Below, piece after piece: positions 47,944-61,114 of a stretch of 64,000 nucleotides of DNA (position 1 is the stretch's first letter; the number at the start of each line of letters is the position of its first letter). The position numbers and the translations under genes were made by a program. The stretch lies in the NCBI GenBank assembly GCA_029718625.1, contig CM056380.1, positions 103,111,893-103,175,892 on the forward strand. Direction: 5' to 3'. Source of the DNA: Synaphobranchus kaupii. Lineage: Eukaryota; Chordata; Actinopteri; Anguilliformes; Synaphobranchidae. Under the pieces are notes generated by a model. That model ran no database searches. It was not told the DNA's origin and saw nothing but the letters and a program-made list of their open reading frames with translations.

Positions 47944-49724
47944 CTGCAGTGGGCAGTGTACACTCAAGAGCGTAGGCTTGCAGAGCAGAAAAGACTACTG
48001 CTCATCGCTTTGTATGTTCTGCTGCTATTAGTCGAATCCACGTGAGTCTCTCGTGCATCATTTAAAACCCGGAATACATATAATAGAAATTATTAAAAAG
48101 CAAAGAAAAACGAATGCAGGATGGAGAAACCGTTGTGTAAACCTAACACCCACGGAGGAATTATTGTAATATTTCTTCAGTCTGAGTAGAGACGGAGGCC
48201 TATAAACAATACACACATTACCTGCTTCAAAGCATTGAGTTTACAGGTTTATGCGAGGTTTTTTTGCAGATTATATGAATGGAGTTATACCCAGTCAACA
48301 CTTAAAATGTAGGCTACATGTTGGTTGAAGAGGAAAATGTGCACTAAGTGAGAATATAATAGCATAGACCTATATAATGTAATTGTGTTTTCTGCTTTGA
48401 CTGAATCAGAGGAAGGGGATTTTGTGTACATCGACAACTCAGCATGTCCTATACAATAAGCAATCTCTGCTGTGTGTGATTACCTTCAAACACCGTGGAA
48501 AAGTAACTTAACTTCCAGTCAAGGCAGGGATACATTCGTATCTGGTAGATACACCGTCAAATCAATGAGAAGGGTACATTTGAAGTCGGAATTCAATGCC
48601 AGTTTGTGGGACATTAACCCTTTTATCACAATCTAATCTTCCCTTGTGAGTGCCTCTTATAGCTTCAGTTGAAGTAAAAGACCTCTCTGAATAGGCCTAG
48701 TTCATTTGTAAATAAAGTGACGGTCCCAACAGCTTCTTCTATTGTTTTTTTTAGATACCTTTTTAAAAAAAGGGTGTCTAATCTGAAGGCAGTGCTCCTG
48801 GGTTTATGCTTATGTAATGAATGTTGAAGGGCGCATATATATTATGCATGCAGACGAGAGGATTTCTGCCTCTCTGAACACACACACGGACACGCACACA
48901 CACACACACATACAGTATCTGTAGTTGGGCTCCTGAGGCTGTCAGCTCTATGCTCTCCATCAGTGTTTACCTGGCTAGCGCTCGGCATGCCAGGCTTGGA
49001 CCAGGTAGTGAGCTCACCTTCAGTGCCATCTTCTGTCAGCTGTTAGGGAACAGAGACGGGCGCGGGGTTGATCAGAGCTCGGCATCAGCCTTGCATGAGC
49101 TCACCTCTTCCATCCAGAGGACAGAGAGGAGGGCTGATGGTTCAGTGAATAAGAAAACAAGTGGGGTCTGAGTCAGACACACAAAGTGGCACGGTACTCG
49201 GCATAATCTGGAAATGCAACCACCAGACAGTAGTAGTCTGTCTTGTTAATCTCTTATGTCAATCAGGGTTTATTAAGACACATAGGAGGGCTTATGCTGC
49301 CTCAACCAAAATGCTCATATTCAGGAAAGCCGTAGGGAACATTTGAAGGGTAGATAACATGTAGCGTCTTCAACTCAGCGACTTCCTTTACTGAACATAA
49401 TTAATATTCATGACCTTTTCTGCAGCTCTGTAACACACAAATTGTAGCTGGAATGGTCTATCAATTCAATGAAAAATTAAGGACTAGTTTTTAGGGAAAA
49501 AGTCTGACAGTGAATAAGTATAGGGGGGGGGGGGGGGGGGGGGGTGTCCAAGCAATTCCAGTGTTTTTTCATCTGAGAAGATCTTTAATGGGTTGAATGT
49601 TTTGAAATTTTTCAAGCTGAAAGACATCAGAAATTCTTGTACACGGTTGCATGCCTTTTTCCACACACTATTTAGCTGTGAGTCTCACTTCAGATTTGCA
49701 CAGCGAAACATTTGTGCATTCACA
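47944..49724. other. Gene-flank sequence; CA and poly-G tracts
   Basis: CA at 48878-48911 and a 22-G run at 49523-49544. A minus-strand acceptor/donor pair (TTCCCTAACAG ... CTGAAG then GTGAGC, about 49015-49042) would define a 22-nt micro-exon but has no family support. Nothing else recognised. Confidence 0.4.
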
Positions 49725-50065
49725 TTAACCCTCAATTATCTTGACATGTTATGACTCCTTTTATGTTTGGGGTCAAATTGACCCCAAAAGTTTAAACTGA
49801 CACAAAACTAATGTAATAGAAAAAGATTGACACTCTCTGTGTCACCTTTTGTCTCTTAATTGACTTGCCTTTTATCCCTAAATATAAAAAATCTGTTTCA
49901 TTTAAGAGCCTGGAGGTAAGTCATTTAATTAATTTACTGTTTAATCCCAACAAATTAGGAAAAGGCATATAGTGTCAAGATGAAAAAAATACAGTTAACT
50001 GGTTTTTAAGAGACGTCAAACACTGAATCGGGTAAAATTGGCTCCGAAGAAAATATGAGGGTTAA
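49725..50065. mobile_element. TTAA-flanked piggyBac-type MITE, complete
   Basis: TTAA at 49725-49728 and 50062-50065 bracket CCCTCAATTATCTTG ... AAAATATGAGGG, 333 bp. Ends in CCC/GGG with TTAA are typical of piggyBac. An internal palindrome GGGGTCAAATTGACCCC lies near 49772. A partial second copy in the opposite orientation is at 59807. Non-coding. Confidence 0.9.
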
Positions 50066-51328
50066 TCACACACCACAACATAAATAAATTCACTTTGAAA
50101 TTATTAAAGGAGTAAGAATTAAAAAAGAACTCAAGCAAGTATTTGATTTTAGCTTAACAATGCAGCCTAATGAAGCACATTAGATATATAAAAGATTGGC
50201 TCTACAGAAATCAGACCAGCACAAGCTCACTCATGCTAGAACAGAGTGGAACCTGATGAAGTTAAAGCAGTTCATGAATCAGTCTCCCCTGTACCCAGTC
50301 TAACACGCTCTACCCCAGCAAATCAGCCATTTTTAATTATGCTTGAGGTTAGCACGAGTAAGCTAGCAGCTAAAGAGCTAAAAATATAATATCTACTTTT
50401 GCATGCCTGTGTGTGTGGGAGGTTTGAGGGTGCTGAGAGAGATTGGAAGAATCTCGTCCCCACCTCTGTTCAGCCTGTGACTGTACCCCATTTTCACAGC
50501 TGCATTTAAATATCTCAAATCGCACAGGGTCTGCATCACTCAGTGCTGCACCCACCCACACAGACGTGTCTTTTATTTTTATTCATGGACACCTCTAATG
50601 CTTCCACTTCTCACGAGAATAAAAATAGTGGCCAAGATCATCAGAGGCACAGATCATTATTTGACTTGAATTGCTTATTTTCTGCCCGCTCTCTCTCCAA
50701 AACCCAGTGTACTGCACACTGTCTTAATTCTCATAAAAAATCGCGGTCATTTTAACCTACGCCATTGATAGTAAACACGACTGCAAAGGTTGTTTCCTGC
50801 CAACATTTTTTGCTGCAACACGCTGATGCTGCTTATGCACTTTTTAAAATCGACCACTTCAGCACCTTTTCTGGCATTTGTCTCGGAATGTTCGCGAATG
50901 CTAAAATCAACTTTTTTTCTGGTAGTCGTTTATGTTCTTTGACCTCCGTTTAATATCTGACCACCGGAAAAAGCTCTTGAAAACTTTCAATTAGACAATC
51001 TTCCCTCCGTTTCTCTACTTTGATGTGCCCCCTCAACGCCTGATGGTCCGTTTAAGTTGTGGTACGAGTAGGGAAGTGGTAACAACTGAATGCTGTTTGA
51101 CTCTGCTGAGTGTCACACACCCGAAATGTACTGTCGCACTGTCCTGCAGATGCACCTCAAGAGCGAGTGAAGAGAAATGCGTTCTTGCAGAAACGCCTCG
51201 ATGATCCTCGCAACACAACTCTGGCAAAAAAATAAAACATCAAAGAGGAGGACGGCGAGCTCACAGCCCAGAGAAGCATGTTTCTTCAGCAGAAGGGGAC
51301 AGGTCCCATCTCCCCACCCACTCGCTCC

Positions 51329-51380
<52 letters not shown>

Positions 51381-52028
51381 TTCTCTCTCGCTATCCCTCT
51401 CTCGTTCTCTCGTTCTTTCTTTATCCTGATTTGGCAGAGAGCGGGGTGCAGTGCAGGATACAGAACTGCTGAAACAGATTATTCTAATTAGACATGTATT
51501 TCTTTGTTATTAGTATTATTTGGGTTTTTGACAGAACGGGGTAGAGATTGAAAATAAATGGATCACATAACCAGTCAGAAGTGGGCGAATAGGTAGAAAT
51601 CATGTTGTAGGTTGTTTAATGCATTTTAGTGGCGCTTAATTTAAACTATAACTGCAGCAGTTATTCTCACAGAGGAATGAAAAAAAAAGTAATGAAATTT
51701 GGCGTCCCTTCTTTGGCTGCCCATCAAACTTTTTATTGACTGAAAATGCATCTCCATTCGACCTTTCTGACCTTGATTTCCTTTACTTCAGAGTTTAGTT
51801 TTTTCCCTGCATTCTTGATTTTTGGCTTCTCCTGAAGATTCTGAACTGTGCAATAATAAGTTCCATGGTTTTGTTTTAGAATTATGTTATTTAGAATGGA
51901 TAGCTCATTGGAACATTTCTGGCCGAAGGCCTTCAAAATGTATTCAACAATAGTTAATTGCTCATTAGAAACACCTGTGTAATGAGTCCCTCATTTGACC
52001 TTTACAAAGTCCCAGGCACGCACATTGG
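50066..52028. other. Gene-flank sequence; CT microsatellite
   Basis: (CT)n at 51328-51377 with further CT-rich sequence to 51420. On the minus strand the GA tract precedes a moderately CpG-rich stretch (51120-51330), but no donor of quality was seen. Otherwise unique. Confidence 0.4.
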
Positions 52029-52105
52029 GCCTCATTCATGAAACGTGAGCAGAACGAATTTGTACGTAAATCGTTCGTGTTGGCAATTTTGCCCGTATTT
52101 TGGTG
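52029..52105 (+). mobile_element. Orphan transposon end (possible)
   Basis: GGCCTCATTCATGAAACGTG AGCAGAACG resembles the GGGCCTCATT...-type ends of fish MITEs. No matching right end was found, so this may be a truncated insertion beside the gypsy fragment. Confidence 0.3.
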
Positions 52106-52410
52106 CTGGCTGCGTTCTCCCGAGTCCAACAGGAGCTCTCCTGCTGGAACGATACCTGTGTGGCACGTGGGTTTTGCACAGTGGCGCACAAGGGCCACCT
52201 GGGCATTGTGAAGCTAAAACAGCGCTGCCGAGACCTGGTGTGGTAGCCAGGGATAGACAGAGACATTGAGGCCCTGGTCAAGGACTGCTCTGCACACCTC
52301 ATGAATGGCAAGACTGGCCACCTGGCTCCCCCACCCCTGCAACCTCTTACCTGTCCCTCCCAACCCTGGGAGCACCTGCAGCTGGACATCTGTGGTCATC
52401 TACCGGCTCT
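52106..52410 (+). pseudogene. Ty3/gypsy integrase fragment
   Basis: Frame from 52181: VAHKGHLGIVKLKQRCRDLV, W, a stop in place of the second W, then PGIDRDIEALVKDC and GKTGHLAPPPLQPL and WEHLQLDI. This is the integrase zinc-binding region (H-x3-H ... C-x2-C, here KGH and DCSAH with the last Cys replaced by His), running toward the catalytic core. ELSCWNDTCVARGFCT upstream fits the segment just before, with the intervening linker deleted. It is cut off on the right by the MITE at 52427. Non-functional. Confidence 0.88.
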
Positions 52411-52426
52411 GTGACCTCTCGGGTAT

Positions 52427-52964
52427 ACATACACACGTTGCTAATGCTAGCGCAACTCTAAGGTAAGCGGTAGCATCCACTACCAAACACACTTAAACAC
52501 TCCACAGTGCACCCAAAGCAAATAAAATACGACGACAGTCTATCAGGGGAGCGATACTTTACGTTACCTACGAATGTAGTGCCGGCACTGGTCGACTACA
52601 ACAAAGAAGAGTAACAAGTTGCAATGGCCGCGTTCGCTCCGATGCCGTACTTCCACAGAGAATATTAGGTCAGCACAAAGTAAAGGATTCAACGATAGTT
52701 TGACTTCAAATATTATGGTATAAATACTCAAAATAACCCCGATAGACTGTCATCGTATTTTATTTGCTTTGGGTGCACTGTGGAGTGTTTAAGTGCGTTT
52801 GGTAGTGGATGCTACCGGTTGCCATAGAGTTGCGCTAGCATTAGCAACGTGTGTATGTCCAAAAGAAGGGACAGCATGGAATTAGCTGAAAATGGTTTTC
52901 ATCAATCAACTACATCATGGGTAAGTCGTAATTGTGACATTATGTCCAAAATTCCGAACTATCC
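52427..52964. mobile_element. Foldback MITE, copy 2 (left-truncated)
   Basis: Matches the 984-1466 element from ACATACACACGTTGCTAATG inward to CCGAACTATCC. It lacks the outer part of the left arm and retains about 150 bp of central sequence (about 52555-52710) missing from copy 1. Copy 1 is therefore internally deleted relative to this one. The right TTAA is not preserved. Confidence 0.88.
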
Positions 52965-53482
52965 GAACTAGCATTTTTTTCCAATCAAAAACATAGGAAA
53001 TTCCATTGATTTACAGGTCCAGGCATCTGAAACGAATTTTCAGCACTCCAAAAGTGCATGTTTTTGTGAGTTTTTGATTCAATTTGCGCATTAGGCATGA
53101 TATAGGTGTTATCAGCAAAGTTTGTAATGGATAGCCATTGTTCCCTAACAGAAAATTGTCCCCCCCAGAAGATTACAGGAACTATTGGCCAATATAGAGT
53201 CATAGCTTGATCCAGGATCATTTGCGAATACATGTGTAATCTTAAACGTATCATCGTAAGTCGACTGGATGTTGATGGAGTGGGTGCCCTTACGTTTCAC
53301 ACATATAAGAGCGTTCTCTGCTTGGGCAGAACCCCAGGAAATCCAAAATTTGCTGTGAACTCCTGTTTTACCTGTTCTTGGCTGACAGATGTGATGGGGA
53401 CTTGAATGTATTAATTACATATAGGAGTGCATATAGGGACAGCAGGAATTTGTCTCCAGCTCAGCTGCCAGGAGATCGGGAT

Positions 53483-53675
53483 TTACATTACATTACAGGC
53501 ATTTAGCAGACGCTCGTATCCAGCGTATTATCCATTTGTACAGCTGGATATATACTGAAGCGATTCAGGTTAAGTACCTTGCTCAAGGGTACAACGGCAG
53601 TGTCCTACCTGGGAATCGAACCTGCAACCTTTTGATTACAAGGCCAGTTCCTTTATACCATTATACTACACTGCC
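53483..53675 (-). mobile_element. tRNA-derived SINE inside the Harbinger copy
   Basis: Reverse-orientation copy of the 40894 SINE. On the minus strand it has GCAGTGTAGTATAATGG, a B box GGTTCGATTCC, CCTTGAGCAAGGTACTTAAC, then a slightly mutated tail and (TGTAA)n. Box A and B are intact. It splits the Harbinger sequence, so it is younger. Confidence 0.93.
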
Positions 53676-53940
53676 GCCTGGAGGGATAAGCACAATTTAA
53701 GGCGGCATTCCCCTTCGCTGAGAGACAGGGATGTGCTCCTTGACCGATGGACCCTCTTATTATTATATTTCACATTGTAATCTTGATATTTTTATGAATG
53801 TTTTGTATGCGCCCCTGTGTGGGTAGGGGAGGGGTGTAAGTGTGTTGTGCGCACTCCTATGTAGACGCCTATTACTATCTTCATATTACGCCGTTAAAAT
53901 AACGTGACTTAAGACCAGGTCTGTGGTGGTTTTAGCACAA

Positions 53941-54002
53941 ACTGGGCGGGTTGGTCTTATGAGGCAGCAGAAATGCTGCCTCATAAGACCAACCCGCCCA
54001 GT
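53941..54002. repeat. Perfect 29-bp inverted repeat with GAAA loop
   Basis: Left arm 53941-53969 starts ACTGGGCGGGTTGGTCTTAT; right arm 53974-54002 is its exact reverse complement; the spacer is GAAA (53970-53973). Copies 1 and 2 of the same Harbinger family have only one arm (GGCGTGTTGGTCTTAAG) and a GCAGCAGAAAGCG-like site, so the second arm is a local inverted duplication, not part of the family consensus. Confidence 0.95.
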
Positions 54003-54132
54003 TCAGTGCAAGTTTACTTACTATTTAAACAATGGGAGCGTTGGACAGTAAAATGACTTCGTCGGTCTGAAACTAGCAAAGACACTTGCGTTAGGGTTAC
54101 CGCCACTTAGCGCCAAGTGTAAGATAGAGCCC

Positions 54133-56574
<2,442 letters not shown>

Positions 56575-56790
56575 GCAATGGAATATGCTTTCACAAGCAT
56601 CCAGAATCCCCCATAAATGTTCTACTGGGTTTAGATGTGGTGAATGAGAAGGCCATGATATGAATAACGTCAATATTATGCTCTTCAAACCATAAGGAAA
56701 CATTTTATGCTCTGCGGATCGGGGCGTTGTCACCTTGAAAGACAAAGATATTGGAACTGTGGTACACGGTACCACAACTTTTATTCGAAA
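56575..56790 (-). pseudogene. Tc1-like transposase fragment, frameshifted
   Basis: On the minus strand: FVFQGDNAPIRRA, a stop, then VSLWFEEHNIDVIHI in one frame, and SWPSHSPHLNPVEHLWGILD in another. These are the second Asp (GDNAPI) and third acidic residue (NPVEHLWG, Glu retained) of a DD34E Tc1/mariner enzyme. It is from a different lineage than the 21561 copy. A frameshift between the two motifs and the absence of the rest make it dead. Terminal repeats were not located. Confidence 0.88.
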
Positions 56791-57059
56791 GGAATCCAAC
56801 AAACTTTGATCTCTTGGGACTGTTTGGGTGCAGAACATGATGGAACAGCAAAGGTGACTGAACAAACAAAGGAATAAAAACCAAAACAACCACAAAGGTG
56901 ACAAAAGCGTATTCCTTAGACATTCAGCTCACCGCTTCCTGTTTGTATTTGCAAAGCAAATGAGGTCTAGTGTAATGGCACCTGCAGCCAATGCTCCTGG
57001 CAGCTGCGTTATCTGCCCCACAGCTCCACAGAGGGGCCGGTGCACTGGGAATACTGCAA
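56791..57059. other. Gene-flank sequence; nothing named
   Basis: May contain more degraded upstream transposase sequence. Nothing further supported. Confidence 0.35.
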
Positions 57060-57268
57060 CAGCTCCGCCAGCTGCATAACACATATCCCAAACTCACACC
57101 ATCACAGGCACAATAGAGAAAACTCACATACACCAACTCACACACACACTATTACAGCCATCACTGAGAGAACTCACACACACACTATTGCAGCCACCAC
57201 TGAGAGAACCCACACACACTCTATTACAGTCACCACTGAGAACTCTCACACACACACACACACACACG

Positions 57269-57315
<47 letters not shown>

Positions 57316-57544
57316 TTACTGCCACCATAGAGAAAACTCACATACACCAACTCACACACACAGTATTGCAGCCACCACTGAGAACTCTCTCACACACACA
57401 TACACACAATTACAGCCACCACTGAGAACTCACACACACAAACACACACACACACACACACACACACTAATACAGCCACCATAGAGAAAACTCTCACCCA
57501 CACACACACACACACACACACACTATTACAGCCACCACTGAGAA

Positions 57545-57578
<34 letters not shown>

Positions 57579-57600
57579 ATTACAGCCACCACTGAGAACT

Positions 57601-57631
<31 letters not shown>

Positions 57632-57955
57632 CATTACAGCCACCATAGAGAAAACTCACATACACCAACTCACACACACACTATTGCAGCCAACACTGAT
57701 AACTCACACACATCATTACAACCACCACTGAGAACTCATATATACACACACACACACACACACACTATTACAGCCACCATAGAGAAAACTCCACATACAC
57801 CAACTCACACACACCATTACAACTACCACTGAGAGAACACACACAAACAATACTATAGCCAACTCTAAGACAACTCACACACACACACCATTACAGCCAC
57901 CACTGACTGAACCCACACAGACAATACTATAGCCAACACAGAGAGAACTCACACT
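57060..57955. repeat. Compound minisatellite with embedded (CA)n
   Basis: About 18 units of the form ATTACAGCCACCACTGAGAA or ATTACAGCCACCATAGAGAA, then CTCACACACA, each followed by a CA stretch of different length. Longer units also carry AACTCACATACACCAACTCA. Unit types alternate, suggesting higher-order duplication. Open frames across it are artefacts. Confidence 0.95.
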
Positions 57956-58476
57956 TATACCCTGCCTACCCAATTGTCTGCGCTGGTATTGGTTAGCCTG
58001 CTCTCTGCAGGGTGCTGCACCCCGCAGAGATCCACAGATTCAACCTCAGCTGACACATTTGTACCTGTCATACCACATGATCTCACAAACAAATCCATCA
58101 ACGCTTTGGTAACTGGATTGTGTGAATGTGCACGCATGAGGCAGGGAGAGAGCGCGCGTTATTAACTGCGCATAGATCAGTGTGTTTGACAGGCTGCCTC
58201 TGAGCTTGGATCGCTGCATGTTTGCAGTTTGCATTTGTGTGAGGGTGTGTTTGCATCAGCGCAGTGTGTGTGTGTGAGCAGAGAGGTATGTGTGACAGCT
58301 CGTGTTTGTGAAGTAACGTGTGTTTGCGTGCAATTAAGGGTGTGTTTGTGTCTCTGGACGTTAGTGCAGCAATACTGTATGTGTGTGGACACGTTTGTGT
58401 GAGAACCTGTTTGTCTTAGTGAGGAGCACTGTCTCTTTGTGTATTTATTTAGTCGCTTATGAACCACTCTCATGCA
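57956..58476. other. Gene-flank sequence; short hairpin
   Basis: CTCTGCAGGGTG and CACCCCGCAGAG at about 58003-58029 form a 12-bp stem with one mismatch. Otherwise TG-enriched unique sequence (58220-58400). Confidence 0.4.
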
Positions 58477-58635
58477 GGGGGGTATTTCATAAAGCAGGAT
58501 TACTGAGTTAGCTGGATAACTGCACTGAGTAACACCCGGAACCCTCCCAAATCTGGAACATGGACTGAAGTAAAAAGAGCTGTTCCTGCAGTTATCCAGC
58601 TAACTCAGTAATCCTGCTTTGTGGAATAACAGCCC
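58477..58635. mobile_element. Small hairpin MITE, about 159 bp
   Basis: GGGGGGTATTTCATAAAGCA with GGATTACTGAGTTAGCTGGA is matched by inverted TCCAGCTAACTCAGTAATCC with TGCTTTGTGGAATAACAGCC. Arms of about 50 bp with few mismatches. The sequence type is widespread in fish. The superfamily is not assigned; no clear target duplication. Confidence 0.82.
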
Positions 58636-58782
58636 AGAGCAGTTTACATGGCAATGTGTCTGTATATTGGTTATACTTCACAGCATTATCTGAGATTAAA
58701 TGTATTACAGAACAATGTAACATTAGTGTATAATGCGTGCAGAGCAGTATGCATGATGGTCTGTGTTCATCTCTGAGAGTTT

Positions 58783-58785
<3 letters not shown>

Positions 58786-58849
<64 letters not shown>
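58786..58849. repeat. (TG)n microsatellite
   Basis: About 64 bp of pure TG. Confidence 0.98.
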
Positions 58850-58853
<4 letters not shown>

Positions 58854-58980
58854 CATGTGCGTGTGTGTGCGTAGCCATTTCAAGGCCTCATTGTGTGAAA
58901 GGTGGGCAGTGAGTGAGCCTATCTCCTCCCTCTCCGCTGCTAGCCCAGCAGCAGCAGAAGCAGAGCCCTTCTGGGGCTCC

Positions 58981-59140
58981 GGGCCCTTGAGAAGGGCTAT
59001 CTGGGCCCTTGAGAAGGGCTATCCGGGCCCTTGAGAAGGGCTATCCTGGCCCTTGAGAAGGGCTATCCTGGCCCTTGAGAAGGGCTATCCGGGCCCTTGA
59101 GAAGGGCTATCCGGGCCCTTGAGAAGGGCTATCCTGGCCC
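58981..59140. repeat. 22-bp minisatellite, seven units
   Basis: GGGCCCTTGAGAAGGGCTAT plus CC or CT, with units starting at 58981, 59003, 59025, 59047, 59069, 59091 and 59113, followed by a partial unit. The only variation is GGGCCC or TGGCCC and the final base. Each unit contains the hairpin CCCTTGAGAAGGG (5-bp stem, 3-nt loop). Highly homogeneous, so recently expanded. Confidence 0.98.
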
Positions 59141-59806
59141 AGGGGCTCGAAAGATGAGCGGAAAGAACAGAGAGAGCGGCCCGAGAGCGGCACTCTCACA
59201 CCTGCTCCTCTGAGACAAGCAGGACTGCAGGGGGACCCATGTCAGACTCCAGCAATGTGCACATTCCATGGAGCTCTGCCCAGGTCTGCCAGCTGCGTGT
59301 GGCAGGGCCACAGACAAGCCTTCTCCAGGCACATTGCTGTCTTTATGCAGTGCACACTGGATCATTGATGCTGTGGCCATGTCCTGCCACAGCGCCACCA
59401 CCTCCCAGGCCTGAATGGACCTCAGTGGTGCCATACTCACTGACCCACCCAGCCAGCTTCTGATATGAAGGCTGTTTTTCAAATGACATGTTACATGATG
59501 CTAGTCCTGTTTCCTTGCCTTCTAGTGCAATACTCACCCTCACACGTCTCTGCAATATCAGTAAGTGCAATAATTATTCCAGTAAGTATTATTTCAATAC
59601 AAATCTTTCAGAAAACAGTATTACAAGCACATAGATTTGTGTGACGGTAGGTTTCATGTCATAGGCCGATTCTGGGAGTGATTTGTAAATGCGTTTTCAA
59701 ACAGGGTACGTTTAGACCTGATGCTCATTAGAAATTATCTTTGTTGTTGTCGTAGCACAATATTTAAGCATCAGCCAACAGCCAATTGAATTAGTTTCAA
59801 GAAACT
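59141..59806. other. Gene-flank sequence; nothing named
   Basis: Unique, GC-rich to about 59470. No exon recognised. Confidence 0.4.
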
Positions 59807-60030
59807 TTAACCCTCATATTGTGTTCCGGGTCAATTTGACCCGATTCAATGTTTGACGTTTATTAAAAACCAGTTAGCCTACCGTAATTTTTTCATCTTG
59901 ACACTATATGATTTCTCCTAATTTGTTGGGATTAAATGGTAAACACACAATAAACATAATGCTATATTTTCAAAAGTTCTGTACCAACTTTGTATACAAA
60001 TGTGTTTATGTGGGGTCAATTGTTTGGTAG
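59807..60030. mobile_element. TTAA piggyBac-type MITE, copy 2 (partial, inverted)
   Basis: TTAA at 59807-59810, then CCCTCATATTGTGTTCCGGG and CATCTTGACACTATATG ... CTAATTTGTTGGGATTAAA, matching the reverse complement of the right half of 49729-50061. The remainder is degraded; GTGGGGTCAATTG near 60010 may be the last trace. An internal GGGTCAATTTGACCC palindrome is present. Confidence 0.78.
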
Positions 60031-60059
60031 CTGTATAAAATTTTTGAAAACCTTTTAGT

Positions 60060-60101
60060 GGATAAGAGCGTCTGCTAAATGCCTGCAATATAATGTAATA
60101 T
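60060..60101 (+). mobile_element. L2/SINE 3' tail only
   Basis: GGATAAGAGCGTCTGCTAAATG, then CCTGCAATATAATGTAATATA. The conserved stem-loop portion is intact and the pentanucleotide repeats are mutated. An extreme 5' truncation, possibly inserted into the MITE remnant. Confidence 0.82.
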
Positions 60102-60821
60102 AGAGTATGTACCACTACCACTTAAAACTACCAAGGTCCAGTGGTTTCAGTGAAGTCCCTCTATGTACTTCAGCAGAGAGAACAACACATTATTCTTCAA
60201 TCAACTCCTTTCATCCATTGTGCTGTGTAGCGGTGACATGCACTGACAAAGACAGACTATAGGGTGAGTTGGTGGCCACTTCCAGCTCACCTTGTCTGGA
60301 GCCAGCCCTGTCCTCCCTGTTCTTTGCTGTGTCATTCCTGAGCTGCCCCTTGTGCGCTCTGACAAAGAGGGACGTCTGTGTGAAGCCATAGCTGTGAGCT
60401 CCATGCAGCCTTGTCTCTCCATCGCCCTCTGCTGGCCATGAATGGTGTAGCGCTGTGAGCTTATTTCACAAAAATGGGTACAGGCTTCTCAGTAGAGGTG
60501 AATTAACTCTGCTCCACATTTGAACACAGGGCAGCAAAGACCATCTGTATCTTATAATTACATCACCTGTGTATGCCACACTTACAAAAAAGTAAAATTC
60601 CGTTTATTTGTGTTATATTATTCAAAAAGTTATTTGATTAAGATTACTTTAATTCGTTTTCTTTTGGCAGATATTTTTGTCCTAAATTACTCAGTCTGTG
60701 AGAATCTCAAGGTAATCAGAGGTATTTCTTATTAGGCTACTCTGCAAAGAGGAAAATAATTGTTGTATTCATTTCATTTGTAACTACTTTGGTTAATTCG
60801 AATTTCTGGTGTAGCCTACCT
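60102..60821. other. Gene-flank sequence; nothing named
   Basis: Unique sequence without recognised exon or repeat. Confidence 0.4.
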
Positions 60822-61114
60822 GGGGCCACATGTATAAACAGTGCTGAGCAGAAAAATGCCCTCAGAAAGCCGCGTAAGCAAGTTTCCACGCAGAAATTCA
60901 GATGTATAATATAACACGTGCTGTGAGAATCTGCGTACCTCTGCACACGATGGACACCATACGTGCGCAATGTTTGGGGTCCGTGTGATATGGCGACACC
61001 GTGACCGAAAGGCAGAGGTAGAAAATGCAAAACTTTTTTAAAGCAGATTTCCGACTTTCACCCTGAGCGTTCTTTTACGCATTCTTTTACTCAGAGTTTT
61101 ATACATGTGGCCCC
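60822..61114 (+). mobile_element. GGGGCCACATGT MITE, copy C
   Basis: Complete, 293 bp, bounded by GGGGCCACATGTATAAACAG and TTTTATACATGTGGCCCC, with the best-preserved terminal repeats of the three copies. The interior is near-identical to 25478-25761. Non-coding. Confidence 0.9.

Larger units (their letters stand above)
52970..54132 (-). mobile_element. PIF/Harbinger element, copy 3, truncated and interrupted
   Basis: The right edge reads GCGCCAAGTGTAAGATAGAGCCC, i.e. the family's terminal repeat in reverse. Interior segments match copies 1 and 2, including decayed transposase: ACTCCATCAACATCCAGTCG and GGAGTGCTGAAAATTCGTTT on the minus strand (GVLKIRFRCLD region). The other end is missing, meeting the MITE at 52964. 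A SINE is inserted at 53483-53675 and an inverted duplication lies at 53941-54002. Confidence 0.85.

Noticed and set aside
49015..49042. Minus-strand 22-nt micro-exon with good splice signals
   Set aside because: Signals look good, but no protein 4.1 family segment matches and length breaks phase unless paired; kept only as a note in the surrounding region.
57060..57955. CRISPR-like array (repeats with variable spacers)
   Set aside because: Vertebrate context; the spacers are CA repeats rather than unique sequences, so it is a compound minisatellite.
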